Source: a virus. Taken from it: a DNA stretch of 24,265 bases. The notes under the pieces are model-generated. The model saw only the letters and a list, made by a program, of their open reading frames with translations. It did not search any database and had not been told where the DNA came from. The stretch covers positions 1 to 24,265 of the IMG/VR virus record IMGVR_UViG_3300031839_000159; one strand, 5' to 3'. A program made the position numbers and the translations under genes. Shown in pieces: positions 16,508 to 23,373 of the stretch (position 1 is the stretch's first letter; every line of letters starts with the position of its first letter).

Positions 16508-16941
16508 TTTGTAGTCTCCAGTTTATTAGGTCGCCTCTTCGGGCGAAGGCTGCTCTCTAGTGGTCTTGGTCGATTGTAAGAATAGAATACATGCTGATCT
16601 ATCCGCACTATCCTATATAACTTTCTACGCCACACCGGACGCACTCTTGTAGTGTGGTAGTGGTCCGCGTCACTGTAAGGTAAGATCCCATGATCCTCGA
16701 TGATCTGCTTTGCTAAACTCCTAGAGTTCTGCCACGCATCTTGGTCCTTGGTGTTTGGTACTTTTCCATTCCTTACAAACGAAAACTGTTGGTCCTCCAT
16801 GACCACGCCACATACGGACGAGGGCCATCGCTTAGACTCCACTCTGTTTATTATAACCCTCGCAACCATAAGCTGGGCTTGTCGGGATTCTCCTCGCGCT
16901 TCATGGTATAAAGCCAACGCGAGACACATTGATGCTATCAT
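16504..16941 (-). CDS. SleB-family cell-wall hydrolase (endolysin candidate)
   Basis: A 145-aa protein matching the Hydrolase_2/SleB family (lytic transglycosylase or amidase-like). CLALALYHEARGES contains the catalytic Glu (Glu14). VARVIINRVESKRWPSSVC, then QFSFVRNGK, and DADHYHTTRVRPVW complete the fold. There is no signal peptide, so export would need a holin or another route; none is visible in this window. The last ~24 residues are strongly basic and Pro-rich (RPRPLESSLRPKRRPNKL). The gene is embedded in the replication operon: it starts within the helicase stop (TAATG) and its stop overlaps the next start (ATGA). The most likely role is host lysis; peptidoglycan remodelling is an alternative. 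Confidence 0.85.
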   Translation of the reverse strand: MIASMCLALALYHEARGESRQAQLMVARVIINRVESKRWPSSVCGVVMEDQQFSFVRNGKVPNTKDQDAWQNSRSLAKQIIEDHGILPYSDADHYHTTRVRPVWRRKLYRIVRIDQHVFYSYNRPRPLESSLRPKRRPNKLETTK

Positions 16942-18470
16942 TATATTGTGTACCTGTATTTGTTGTCCGATTGTAGGATGTAAAGCCTATGTCTGGCCCT
17001 TGTTACTCCAACGTAGAACGCTCGATGTTCATCGTCTTGGTGCTTTGACTCGACACATGCTTTGGTCGAGGCCGTGTAAACTACGCAGTTGTCATCCTCG
17101 CCACCTTTCATAGCGTGGAACGTAGATATCTTAATCCTTGGCGGAGACAGAAGGTCCTCGCCCCTCCGTTCTATTGCCGCAATGTACCGACGCATGCTCT
17201 CCGATACTTTCAATACGTCATAGGCCGCGTAGTTTGCACCACGCAGAAGTCCGTAGTCCGCCATCAACGTGTCCATGCCCACCTCTGCATCAGGTGCTAG
17301 AGCATCAAGTAATTTAGTAGCCCCACGTTTTACAACAGCGTCTTTTCCCTGCTTGGGTAACCCAGAGTACAGTTTCTTGATACGATCCACCCCAAGCTTC
17401 TTATCCTGGCACAACTCGTCCCAAGCCATAATGTTTTCTACCAACTTCTCAGATATACTGGGTCTGCCCTTGACCGAATACTTAAACCCTGTGTTAGAAA
17501 ACCACTTCGCCAACTCTCGAACGTAGGTGTTTGTACGCGCCATCACGGTCCATGATCCCTCGGTAAAAGGAATGCTGTCCATATGTTGAACGTACTCTAC
17601 CTCTCCTGTTTCCTCTCGAGGTAAAAATGTTTTAGAAGCACGGTCCTTGATCCTCTGAACAATACCCCTCGCCAACCGGTGTACGTCATGTGGTATGCGG
17701 TATGACTGCGTTAACACCTCTACATCTGTGGAGGAATCAACAAACAATTTAACATCCACCCCTGTCCAACGGTGCACGGCTTGGTCATCGTCTCCCGCAA
17801 TAATTGTTTTGTCGGAGAACTCAGCCAGTTTCTCGGCCATCTTCCACTGCAACGGTGTGAAGTCTTGAGCCTCATCAATAAACAGATAGTCCAAGTGGGG
17901 CGGCTCCCCGATCTCGATGTACTTCTCAATCATATCAACGAAGTCATACTTATTTAAAGTTCTTTTATACTCATCAATCTGCTTGGCTACCTGCGTTAAT
18001 TTAAACGAATGCAGATCTCGGTTGGCTGTTTGATTGAACTCTTTGTTCAATGAAATCATACGATACCGAGAACGAATAATCATCTGTAGGTACTGAGCTC
18101 CTGATCCACCAATCGTAGGAAGAGTTATCCCATCATCGATGCTGGTCTTGTCTTCCCCCTCAAAATTTAATCCTACGGCCTCTCCAATAACTTTATAGTC
18201 TGCCATCTGCATTACGTCTTGCGACTGCAAGCCTAGCCCGTTGTACCCAAACGAGTGGCTCGTTCTCATAAACGGAAAGTCTGAAGGCTCTAATGAGAAC
18301 TCCGCACATGATCGAGTAACCATCTCTTCAATAGCCTTACGAGTAAACGATATCACACCAATGCGTGACGGGTGCGTCCCCAATTCCAATGCGGCTTTGA
18401 TCTCTTGAATCAAACGATAGGTCTTACCGCAACCTGGAGGTCCTAGTATAAGTTTAGAGTTGGGGATCAT
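16941..18470 (-). CDS. UvrD/Rep-like superfamily 1 helicase
   Basis: A 509-aa ATP-dependent DNA helicase, shorter than cellular UvrD (about 720 aa). Motif I GPPGCGKT is at residues 10-17 and motif Ia VISFTRKA at 39-46. Motif II is FIDEAQD at 197-203 and motif III GDDDQAVHRW at 226-235. Motif IV QSYRIP is at 255-260, motif V STFHAMKGGE at 449-458 and motif VI YVGVTRARHRLYIL at 486-499. All catalytic motifs are intact. Beside an AEP primase and Pol A it is a candidate for fork unwinding or recombination. Its ATG overlaps the AlpA-like gene stop (ATGA), and its TAA overlaps the hydrolase ATG. Confidence 0.93.
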   Translation of the reverse strand: MIPNSKLILGPPGCGKTYRLIQEIKAALELGTHPSRIGVISFTRKAIEEMVTRSCAEFSLEPSDFPFMRTSHSFGYNGLGLQSQDVMQMADYKVIGEAVGLNFEGEDKTSIDDGITLPTIGGSGAQYLQMIIRSRYRMISLNKEFNQTANRDLHSFKLTQVAKQIDEYKRTLNKYDFVDMIEKYIEIGEPPHLDYLFIDEAQDFTPLQWKMAEKLAEFSDKTIIAGDDDQAVHRWTGVDVKLFVDSSTDVEVLTQSYRIPHDVHRLARGIVQRIKDRASKTFLPREETGEVEYVQHMDSIPFTEGSWTVMARTNTYVRELAKWFSNTGFKYSVKGRPSISEKLVENIMAWDELCQDKKLGVDRIKKLYSGLPKQGKDAVVKRGATKLLDALAPDAEVGMDTLMADYGLLRGANYAAYDVLKVSESMRRYIAAIERRGEDLLSPPRIKISTFHAMKGGEDDNCVVYTASTKACVESKHQDDEHRAFYVGVTRARHRLYILQSDNKYRYTI

Positions 18471-18682
18471 AGGTCCTTGCCCCTTGGTCTGGAGTTCACC
18501 CAGTCTTCAATCTCCGTCAGTACCCAGCGGCTAGACGAACGCTTGTTGTTCTCGTCCCCCAGTACAATCGGCTGCGGGAAGTCTGCCTTCTGAGCCGACA
18601 GTTTATAAATGTATGACTTGGATACACCCAACATACGGGCAACCTCTCCTACACGGAGAAGTCTATTAGAAGGGTATGTCAT
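18467..18682 (-). CDS. AlpA/excisionase-like helix-turn-helix DNA-binding protein
   Basis: A 71-aa protein with a MerR-like winged HTH of the AlpA/Xis (HTH_17) type. LLRVGEVARMLGVSKSYIYK is the HTH, and FPQPIVLGDENN with SSRWVLTEIEDWVNSR is the wing and closing helix. Such proteins act as small activators, repressors or excisionases. The ATG lies 17 bp inside the primase gene, in another frame over the codons for the primase DDIPF tip. The gene stop overlaps the helicase start (ATGA). Its position within a replication operon suggests regulation of phage genes or an origin-binding role; excision would need an integrase, which is not in the window. Confidence 0.82.
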   Translation of the reverse strand: MTYPSNRLLRVGEVARMLGVSKSYIYKLSAQKADFPQPIVLGDENNKRSSSRWVLTEIEDWVNSRPRGKDL

Positions 18683-20189
18683 CGCTCATCTCCTTAATTG
18701 GTAATTCAATTTTGTTTTCTTCAAACGAGGGTATGTACCAGCAACGAATTGTGCTTTTGGTATTGTCTGATCTCCGAATGTTCTGGTGAACTGAATCTCC
18801 CCCTAAATCTCTGATCATCTGGATCAAGTGTCCACGGTTATCTACCTTAAACCTGCGGTGGTGCAGGAAATCGATCAAGCCCTCTAGTTTAAACTTGGTT
18901 GTGTTGCCATCGGTCCACGGCTTGCCCATCTCTAGTTCTTCTGGAGCCATGGCTCTAATCTGGCTGGTGCAGTATGATTGAAGGTGATCTTTAAACTGGC
19001 CTTTGATCGTGGCTTCTTCTGGCACGTCTAGGTATGTAGCAGACTGCATCATAAGGTTGATCATAACCTGCCACTTCTGAGGTTTAACTGTCGGAGGCAT
19101 AATATTCATCTGCTCCATGCAAGCACGTTGCCATAGCACTTGGTTCTGCAACTGCTCTGTTGTTAGTTGGATCCGAGAACCATCCACGTCCATGAAATAA
19201 ACACGGGGCTCTGACAAGAGTATTGTCAGGCCCCCGACCACTGGTGCATCAGGTGCATCCTTGCCAATCCCAAACTTACGAACCGCACACAGCACTGGAT
19301 CACAGTAACTTTTAAACGGTTCGTCTTTGCAGGTGTAGCCCCAGTCCTTTTTGGTCAGGGACTTTCTGAGGTTCAATACCTCATGTGAAGGCAAAGGCTC
19401 TGAGCATAAGGTTCGGTTGTCCTCCTCCAACCTGGCCTCCCAGTCGTCGTTAAATTTTAGCTTGTTGTACACACCGCACATAAACATAGTCTTGTTGCGC
19501 TCGTCCGTGATCGGACCTTCGGCAAACAAATGTTCCAAGCACGGAGGACCATCGGTGAAATGCTTGCGCTCCCCTGCAAACTTCATCCCTTCAAGATCCG
19601 CTAACGAAACACGCGCCTTGTCTACCGCATCAAGGAACTCGTCTAGTTCTAACGCTTCCGTCTTTTTGTTAAAGCAATACCTCTGGGTCAGTTCGGCTTT
19701 GAAGTAAGGCATGTTAATAAAGTTGCCCACATCTCCACGCTCGGCAATAATCGTATCCTGCTTGGGGAATATCTCGCAGCCACTGTGGCCCAGCGCAATC
19801 GACATCTCTGATAAGTAATCTCTAATCTGTGCTGCTGATTCCCAATCCTTCATAAATAAATAAAGATGAGCACCTCCCGACTTGGACCGGCAGTGCATCA
19901 ACGGCAACTTCATCTTTTGTATCTTAGCTTGGAGTTCGTCGTGGTTAAGATCATATACATCTATATCCAAGCATCCAAACTGACACTGGTTCTCATCGTT
20001 GATTGGAATAGCACCAACACCTTGGTCCCCATCAATGTGCGCTTGTACAAGTTCCTCGGTCAACGGCTCTCGGATTATTCGGCTCTGTGATTCGGCCTTT
20101 CCATTACGCCCTACGCGACCAACGATTGTTGTACCATGTGCGTTTCTCGCCCCTGCAAAGGTGGCAAGTAGTCTCTTTGCTTGTGACAT
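18666..20189 (-). CDS. Archaeo-eukaryotic-type primase (TOTE/prim-pol-like)
   Basis: A 507-aa protein. An AEP catalytic core fills residues ~1-170: motif I CLDIDVYD (Asp75, Asp77), motif II SKSGGAHLYLF (His108), and GCEIFPKQDT then GNFINMPYF. This arrangement matches AEP primases of phages and TOTE conflict systems. The middle holds a Cys-rich segment (Cys216, Cys239, Cys287, Cys296, Cys301; YTCKDEPFKSYCDPVLC) that may bind metal or an Fe-S cluster. The C-terminal part is helical, and the protein ends in MSDDIPF, an SSB-type acidic tip. It starts at 20189 with AGGGAG about 7 bases upstream, just after an intrinsic terminator. Role: priming, and possibly some polymerisation, for phage replication. 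Confidence 0.83.
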   Translation of the reverse strand: MSQAKRLLATFAGARNAHGTTIVGRVGRNGKAESQSRIIREPLTEELVQAHIDGDQGVGAIPINDENQCQFGCLDIDVYDLNHDELQAKIQKMKLPLMHCRSKSGGAHLYLFMKDWESAAQIRDYLSEMSIALGHSGCEIFPKQDTIIAERGDVGNFINMPYFKAELTQRYCFNKKTEALELDEFLDAVDKARVSLADLEGMKFAGERKHFTDGPPCLEHLFAEGPITDERNKTMFMCGVYNKLKFNDDWEARLEEDNRTLCSEPLPSHEVLNLRKSLTKKDWGYTCKDEPFKSYCDPVLCAVRKFGIGKDAPDAPVVGGLTILLSEPRVYFMDVDGSRIQLTTEQLQNQVLWQRACMEQMNIMPPTVKPQKWQVMINLMMQSATYLDVPEEATIKGQFKDHLQSYCTSQIRAMAPEELEMGKPWTDGNTTKFKLEGLIDFLHHRRFKVDNRGHLIQMIRDLGGDSVHQNIRRSDNTKSTIRCWYIPSFEENKIELPIKEMSDDIPF

Positions 20190-20209
20190 TTACTGCTCCC
20201 TTAGTGATT

Positions 20210-20243
20210 AAAAAGGGACGCACCGTGTCCAAAAGTGCGTCCC
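20210..20243 (-). terminator. Intrinsic terminator between SSB-like and primase genes
   Basis: A perfect 9-bp stem (GGGACGCAC at 20215-20223 and GTGCGTCCC at 20235-20243) with an 11-base loop. Read on the minus strand it is followed by TTTTT (20214-20210). It lies between the SSB-like stop and the primase start, so it should lower transcription of the downstream operon relative to the SSB-like gene unless read through or antiterminated. Confidence 0.85.
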
Positions 20244-20258
20244 CCTCAAAGCTGCAAC

Positions 20259-21053
20259 CTAAAACGGGATGTCATCATCCACAGGTTTGGAGTCGGAAGT
20301 GGAGCTACCTTCCTCCGATACAGCCTTTGCTTCACCTGCGGCCACACTATCACGAAACGCTTTGGCCTCAAGCATAAGATCACGGTCCTCGATCAAGCCA
20401 AGCTTCTCAATCGAAAAGTTAAACCATGATCCTTGGTCATTGCTTTCTTCAACAGTAGTAAACTTCCACTGTGTAGCAAACAAAGGTGGTGTGATCATTG
20501 CACCAGTCTTCGGGTGCTTGATCTTTTGCATGGCAATCTGAGTTTTCCAACGTCGGCTAACCTTCAGTTGCGTAGACTTCATGTCAATCACAACAGGTTG
20601 GCTGATGCCATCCTCGTCAATCACCAAGCAGTAATGTTGATCCGACTTCACCAACTCGTTGCCTGTGGGCAGGATTTCTTTTGAACCCTGACGCTCAGTT
20701 CGTTGAAGAACAGGATCTGTTGGCGGTATTTCACCACGGAACCCACCACCTTGATCGCGTGGTGTGAACTCAAGATACTTAGTAGTCTGGTAGCAAGGGA
20801 TTACAGTGAGCCCCTTGTCCCCACCAAAGAACTGACCAGTGACAGTATTAAACATGTCCCCCTGCTCTGCGCCCTCGATGTAGTCAGCCTCACGTTTCTT
20901 CAACTGAGGTGACATCGCCTGGAGTACACGGACGAACGGGATTTGCATCTCGCTGCTGTCAAATGATGCGCCTTCACCCGCGAACTCTAGGATGTCGTCC
21001 ATGACATCCGTTGCTACTGCTGTTTCTTTTGCTTTTGCTACTGCGTTAGCCAT
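20259..21053 (-). CDS. Probable phage single-stranded DNA-binding protein with SSB-type acidic tail
   Basis: A 264-aa protein. The N-terminal ~225 residues are beta-rich with aromatics and basic residues (LTVIPCYQTTKYLEFTPRD, LKVSRRWKTQIAMQ, LFATQWKFTTVEES). A flexible Ala/Ser/Glu linker follows and ends in DDDIPF, the tip of bacterial SSBs (DDDIPF in E. coli). It is larger than E. coli SSB (178 aa) and the core is not a recognisable SSB OB fold by eye, so the call rests on the tail, the beta-rich core and the neighbours. Its start overlaps the upstream stop (TAATG). Its own terminator follows, fitting high expression. Confidence 0.7.
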   Translation of the reverse strand: MANAVAKAKETAVATDVMDDILEFAGEGASFDSSEMQIPFVRVLQAMSPQLKKREADYIEGAEQGDMFNTVTGQFFGGDKGLTVIPCYQTTKYLEFTPRDQGGGFRGEIPPTDPVLQRTERQGSKEILPTGNELVKSDQHYCLVIDEDGISQPVVIDMKSTQLKVSRRWKTQIAMQKIKHPKTGAMITPPLFATQWKFTTVEESNDQGSWFNFSIEKLGLIEDRDLMLEAKAFRDSVAAGEAKAVSEEGSSTSDSKPVDDDIPF

Positions 21054-21613
21054 TATGCTTTCCTCTTTATCTGTGCTGTGTTGTTTACAAATGCCCCGAA
21101 CATATCGAGATCGATTGGTTTACCATCCGTGATGCGCTCCTTAACGAACGCCTTCAATGTAGATGGATGTACATGGGTCTTGGTACTTGGATCAAACCCC
21201 CGATCCTTGAGCAGTCCGACCACGTCACCTGCTTGATTGTCTTGGCCCTTACCGAAAGACAAGACCACATCATTCTTGATGATGTCATCCAAATGGTTTT
21301 CGCGTAGCCAAGTGTATGCCTCGTCTCTCCGATCAACGGGGATCGATGCGCTAACAACCATCCTTCGTTCCACGGTAAGCCCGTCAACATCCAAACGCTC
21401 TACACCCATCTCGTCCATGAGAGCTGGTATGTTTTCCACAGAGAGTTTGTGCTTCTCTTGTTTTAATGATTTAAGATGTGTCTCCGCATCAGCAATCTGA
21501 TCTTCTACTCCACGGAGTGTACGAACCAGTTGGCTAAGTTGCTTGCCGGTTCCTACGTCAATGTTCGATACGGCACCTGCCTCATCGAATAAGTCTTCAA
21601 AGATATCGTCCAT
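21053..21613 (-). CDS. Phage replication-module coiled-coil protein (HPSTLKAFVKE family)
   Basis: A 186-aa first gene of the minus operon. An acidic N-terminus (MDDIFEDLFDEAG) precedes a coiled coil at residues ~25-60 (LRGVEDQIADAETHLKSLKQ), IPALMDEMGVERLDVDGLTV, a strand-rich centre and the conserved-looking block THVHPSTLKAFVKERI, then FGAFVNNTAQIKRK. I recall this as a frequent phage protein of unknown function (DUF7173-like) beside SSB and recombination genes; the name is unverified. Its layout loosely recalls Gam-type coiled-coil DNA-end binders, which is only an alternative idea. AGAGG lies about 10 bases upstream of ATG. Co-translation with the SSB-like gene suggests a shared role on ssDNA. 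Confidence 0.7.
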   Translation of the reverse strand: MDDIFEDLFDEAGAVSNIDVGTGKQLSQLVRTLRGVEDQIADAETHLKSLKQEKHKLSVENIPALMDEMGVERLDVDGLTVERRMVVSASIPVDRRDEAYTWLRENHLDDIIKNDVVLSFGKGQDNQAGDVVGLLKDRGFDPSTKTHVHPSTLKAFVKERITDGKPIDLDMFGAFVNNTAQIKRKA

Positions 21614-21691
21614 AAAAGTTTTTCCTCTTCAGGGTTGATTTATCCGGTAGCCTCGTGCTATCCGTACTGTAGACAATAGTGGAGCTATGTA
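21614..21691. promoter_or_regulatory. Divergent intergenic regulatory region
   Basis: 78 bp separate the divergently read operons, so both promoters should lie here or just inside the genes. A TTGATT (21635-21640) could be a plus-strand -35 element, but the matching -10 (TATCCG at 21659, 18-bp spacing) is poor. TATCCG occurs twice, 18 bp apart (21641 and 21659), and GGTAGC/GCTATC form an imperfect inverted repeat between them. This could be an operator for a phage regulator. GGAG at 21681-21684 is the ribosome binding site of the plus gene. No clear sigma-70 promoter is visible on either strand. Confidence 0.45.
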
Positions 21692-23161
21692 ATGACTGTC
21701 AAGTTAAATTTTAAATTAAAACCATTTGACCACCAGGTAGATGCGTTAGACTACGGTTGGAGCAAACCAGAGTTCGGCCTGTTCATGGAGATGGGAACTG
21801 GTAAGTCCAAGGTTCTCATCGATAACATGGCGATGCTGTACTTAGATGGGCAGATTAACTTCGCCTTGGTTATTGCACCCAAGGGCGTGTACCGCAACTG
21901 GGTAGCCAAAGAAATCCCCGAACATATGTCAGATGACATACCCCATAGGGTGATTCGCTGGGTATCTGGCCCCAACAAAAAACAAAAAGAAGAGATGCGC
22001 TCGGTCCAAGATACGTTCGAGGGACTGACAATCTTTGTAATGAATGTCGAGGCATACTCCACAATCAAGGGCCAGAAGGCAGGGCAGTGGATGGCTCGGA
22101 TGCTTGGTTCCCATGGCATGATTGCAGTGGACGAATCAACGACAATCAAAAACCACAAAGCAAAACGCACCAAGTCCCTGATGAAGATAGCCGCTGGCTT
22201 CAAGTACAAGAGGCTGTTGACTGGATCTCCCATAACCAAAAGCCCAATGGATATCTATTCGCAGTGCGAGTTCCTCCGCCCTGGGCTCTTGGGTTTTGAA
22301 TCATACTACGCATTCCAGGGACGGTATGCAGTAGTGCAACGCAGAAAGATGGGTGCCGCTGCTTTCCAACAGATCGTAGGGTTCCGCAATCTTGATGAGC
22401 TTACCCGAAGAATAGACATGTTTTCCTTTCGTGTGCTCAAAAAAGACTGCCTCGATCTACCCGAGAAGATATACACCGCCCGTTATGTGGGCATGACCCC
22501 CCAACAATTTGATATGTACGAACAGATCAGACGCCATGCTATGGTGCTGTTGGACAGTGGCGAGATGTCCACGGCTCCCGCTGTAATCACCCAGATGCTA
22601 CGACTCCAACAGATTATGTCAGGGCACCTCAAAACTGATGACGGTGACATGTTGTACTTCCCATCCAAAAGAATGGATGCGCTTGAGGAGATCATCAACG
22701 AGCATGACGGCAAAGCAATCATCTGGTCACGGTTCCGGTACGATATCCAACAGATCACAGAGACACTCAACAAGAAGTTTGGGCAGGGATGTGCGGTGTC
22801 ATACTATGGAGATACGTCTGACGATGATCGTGCCAATGCAGTTCTTAACTTCCAGAACCCCGACCACCCGCTCAAGTTCTTCGTTGGCAACCCAGCAACC
22901 GCTGGATACGGACTGACTTTGACGGAAGCAAACCTGGTGGTATACTATGCTAATGACTTCAACCTTGAAACACGGATACAGTCAGAGGATAGAGCCCACC
23001 GTATTGGACAAAAGAACAACGTAACATACATCGATCTGATCTGTGAGGGCAGCATTGACGAACGTATCGTCAAAGCCCTTCGTGCTAAGATAGATATAGG
23101 AGCAAAAGTTTTAGGAGAGGATGCAAGAGAATGGCTAAGTCTGAAACCCACGATGAAATGA
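21692..23161 (+). CDS. SNF2-type superfamily 2 DNA helicase/translocase
   Basis: A 489-aa protein with all SNF2/Rad54-like motifs: FDHQVDAL, Walker A MEMGTGKSK (32-40), Ia LVIAPKGVYRNW, motif II VDES (146-149, DEST in place of DEAH), motif III LLTGSP (175-180), IV KAIIWSRF (341-348), V ATAGYGLTLTEANLVV and VI QSEDRAHRIGQ (430-440). It has no accessory domain. Such compact proteins in phages are thought to be ATP-driven translocases or helicases in replication, recombination or branch migration. It is first on the plus strand after the divergent region, with GGAG 7 bases before ATG. The next gene overlaps its 3' end by 31 bp. Confidence 0.94.
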   Translation: MTVKLNFKLKPFDHQVDALDYGWSKPEFGLFMEMGTGKSKVLIDNMAMLYLDGQINFALVIAPKGVYRNWVAKEIPEHMSDDIPHRVIRWVSGPNKKQKEEMRSVQDTFEGLTIFVMNVEAYSTIKGQKAGQWMARMLGSHGMIAVDESTTIKNHKAKRTKSLMKIAAGFKYKRLLTGSPITKSPMDIYSQCEFLRPGLLGFESYYAFQGRYAVVQRRKMGAAAFQQIVGFRNLDELTRRIDMFSFRVLKKDCLDLPEKIYTARYVGMTPQQFDMYEQIRRHAMVLLDSGEMSTAPAVITQMLRLQQIMSGHLKTDDGDMLYFPSKRMDALEEIINEHDGKAIIWSRFRYDIQQITETLNKKFGQGCAVSYYGDTSDDDRANAVLNFQNPDHPLKFFVGNPATAGYGLTLTEANLVVYYANDFNLETRIQSEDRAHRIGQKNNVTYIDLICEGSIDERIVKALRAKIDIGAKVLGEDAREWLSLKPTMK

Positions 23162-23373
23162 TCGAGGCAATATGCGATTACAAAAAAGGCTGGACCAATC
23201 TAGCCAGCGCAACCAAAGAACTGGAGGATCTGACCGGTCTCTCCCCCGATATTGCCGCCTCGCTGCTTACAAATATGAAACGTAACAACGTCACCCAGAT
23301 TCGTGGATACAGCAAAGAGCCCAGCCGTTTGGCAAAAGGCAAGAAGGGTAAGTTTAACGAGACTAAGAAGTGA
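23131..23373 (+). CDS. Small basic protein overlapping the helicase 3' end, function unknown
   Basis: An 80-aa protein. ATG 23131 is inside the helicase frame (31-bp overlap) and has TTAGGAGAGG about 10 bases upstream, which supports this start. The N-terminal ~50 residues look like a helical bundle (MIEAICDYKKGWTNLASATK, LTGLSPDIAASLLTNM). The C-terminus is short, Lys/Arg-rich (RLAKGKKGKFNETKK) and likely to contact nucleic acid. A composition-based guess is a helicase-associated DNA-binding factor. Its stop overlaps the GTG start of the PP-loop gene, making a tightly coupled three-gene run. Confidence 0.7.
   Translation: MAKSETHDEMIEAICDYKKGWTNLASATKELEDLTGLSPDIAASLLTNMKRNNVTQIRGYSKEPSRLAKGKKGKFNETKK

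Noticed and set aside
21926-21946. Internal MSDDIPH in the SNF2 helicase as another acidic-tip copy
   Set aside because: SSB tips work only at a free C-terminus ending in Phe; this one is internal, ends in His and is probably chance.
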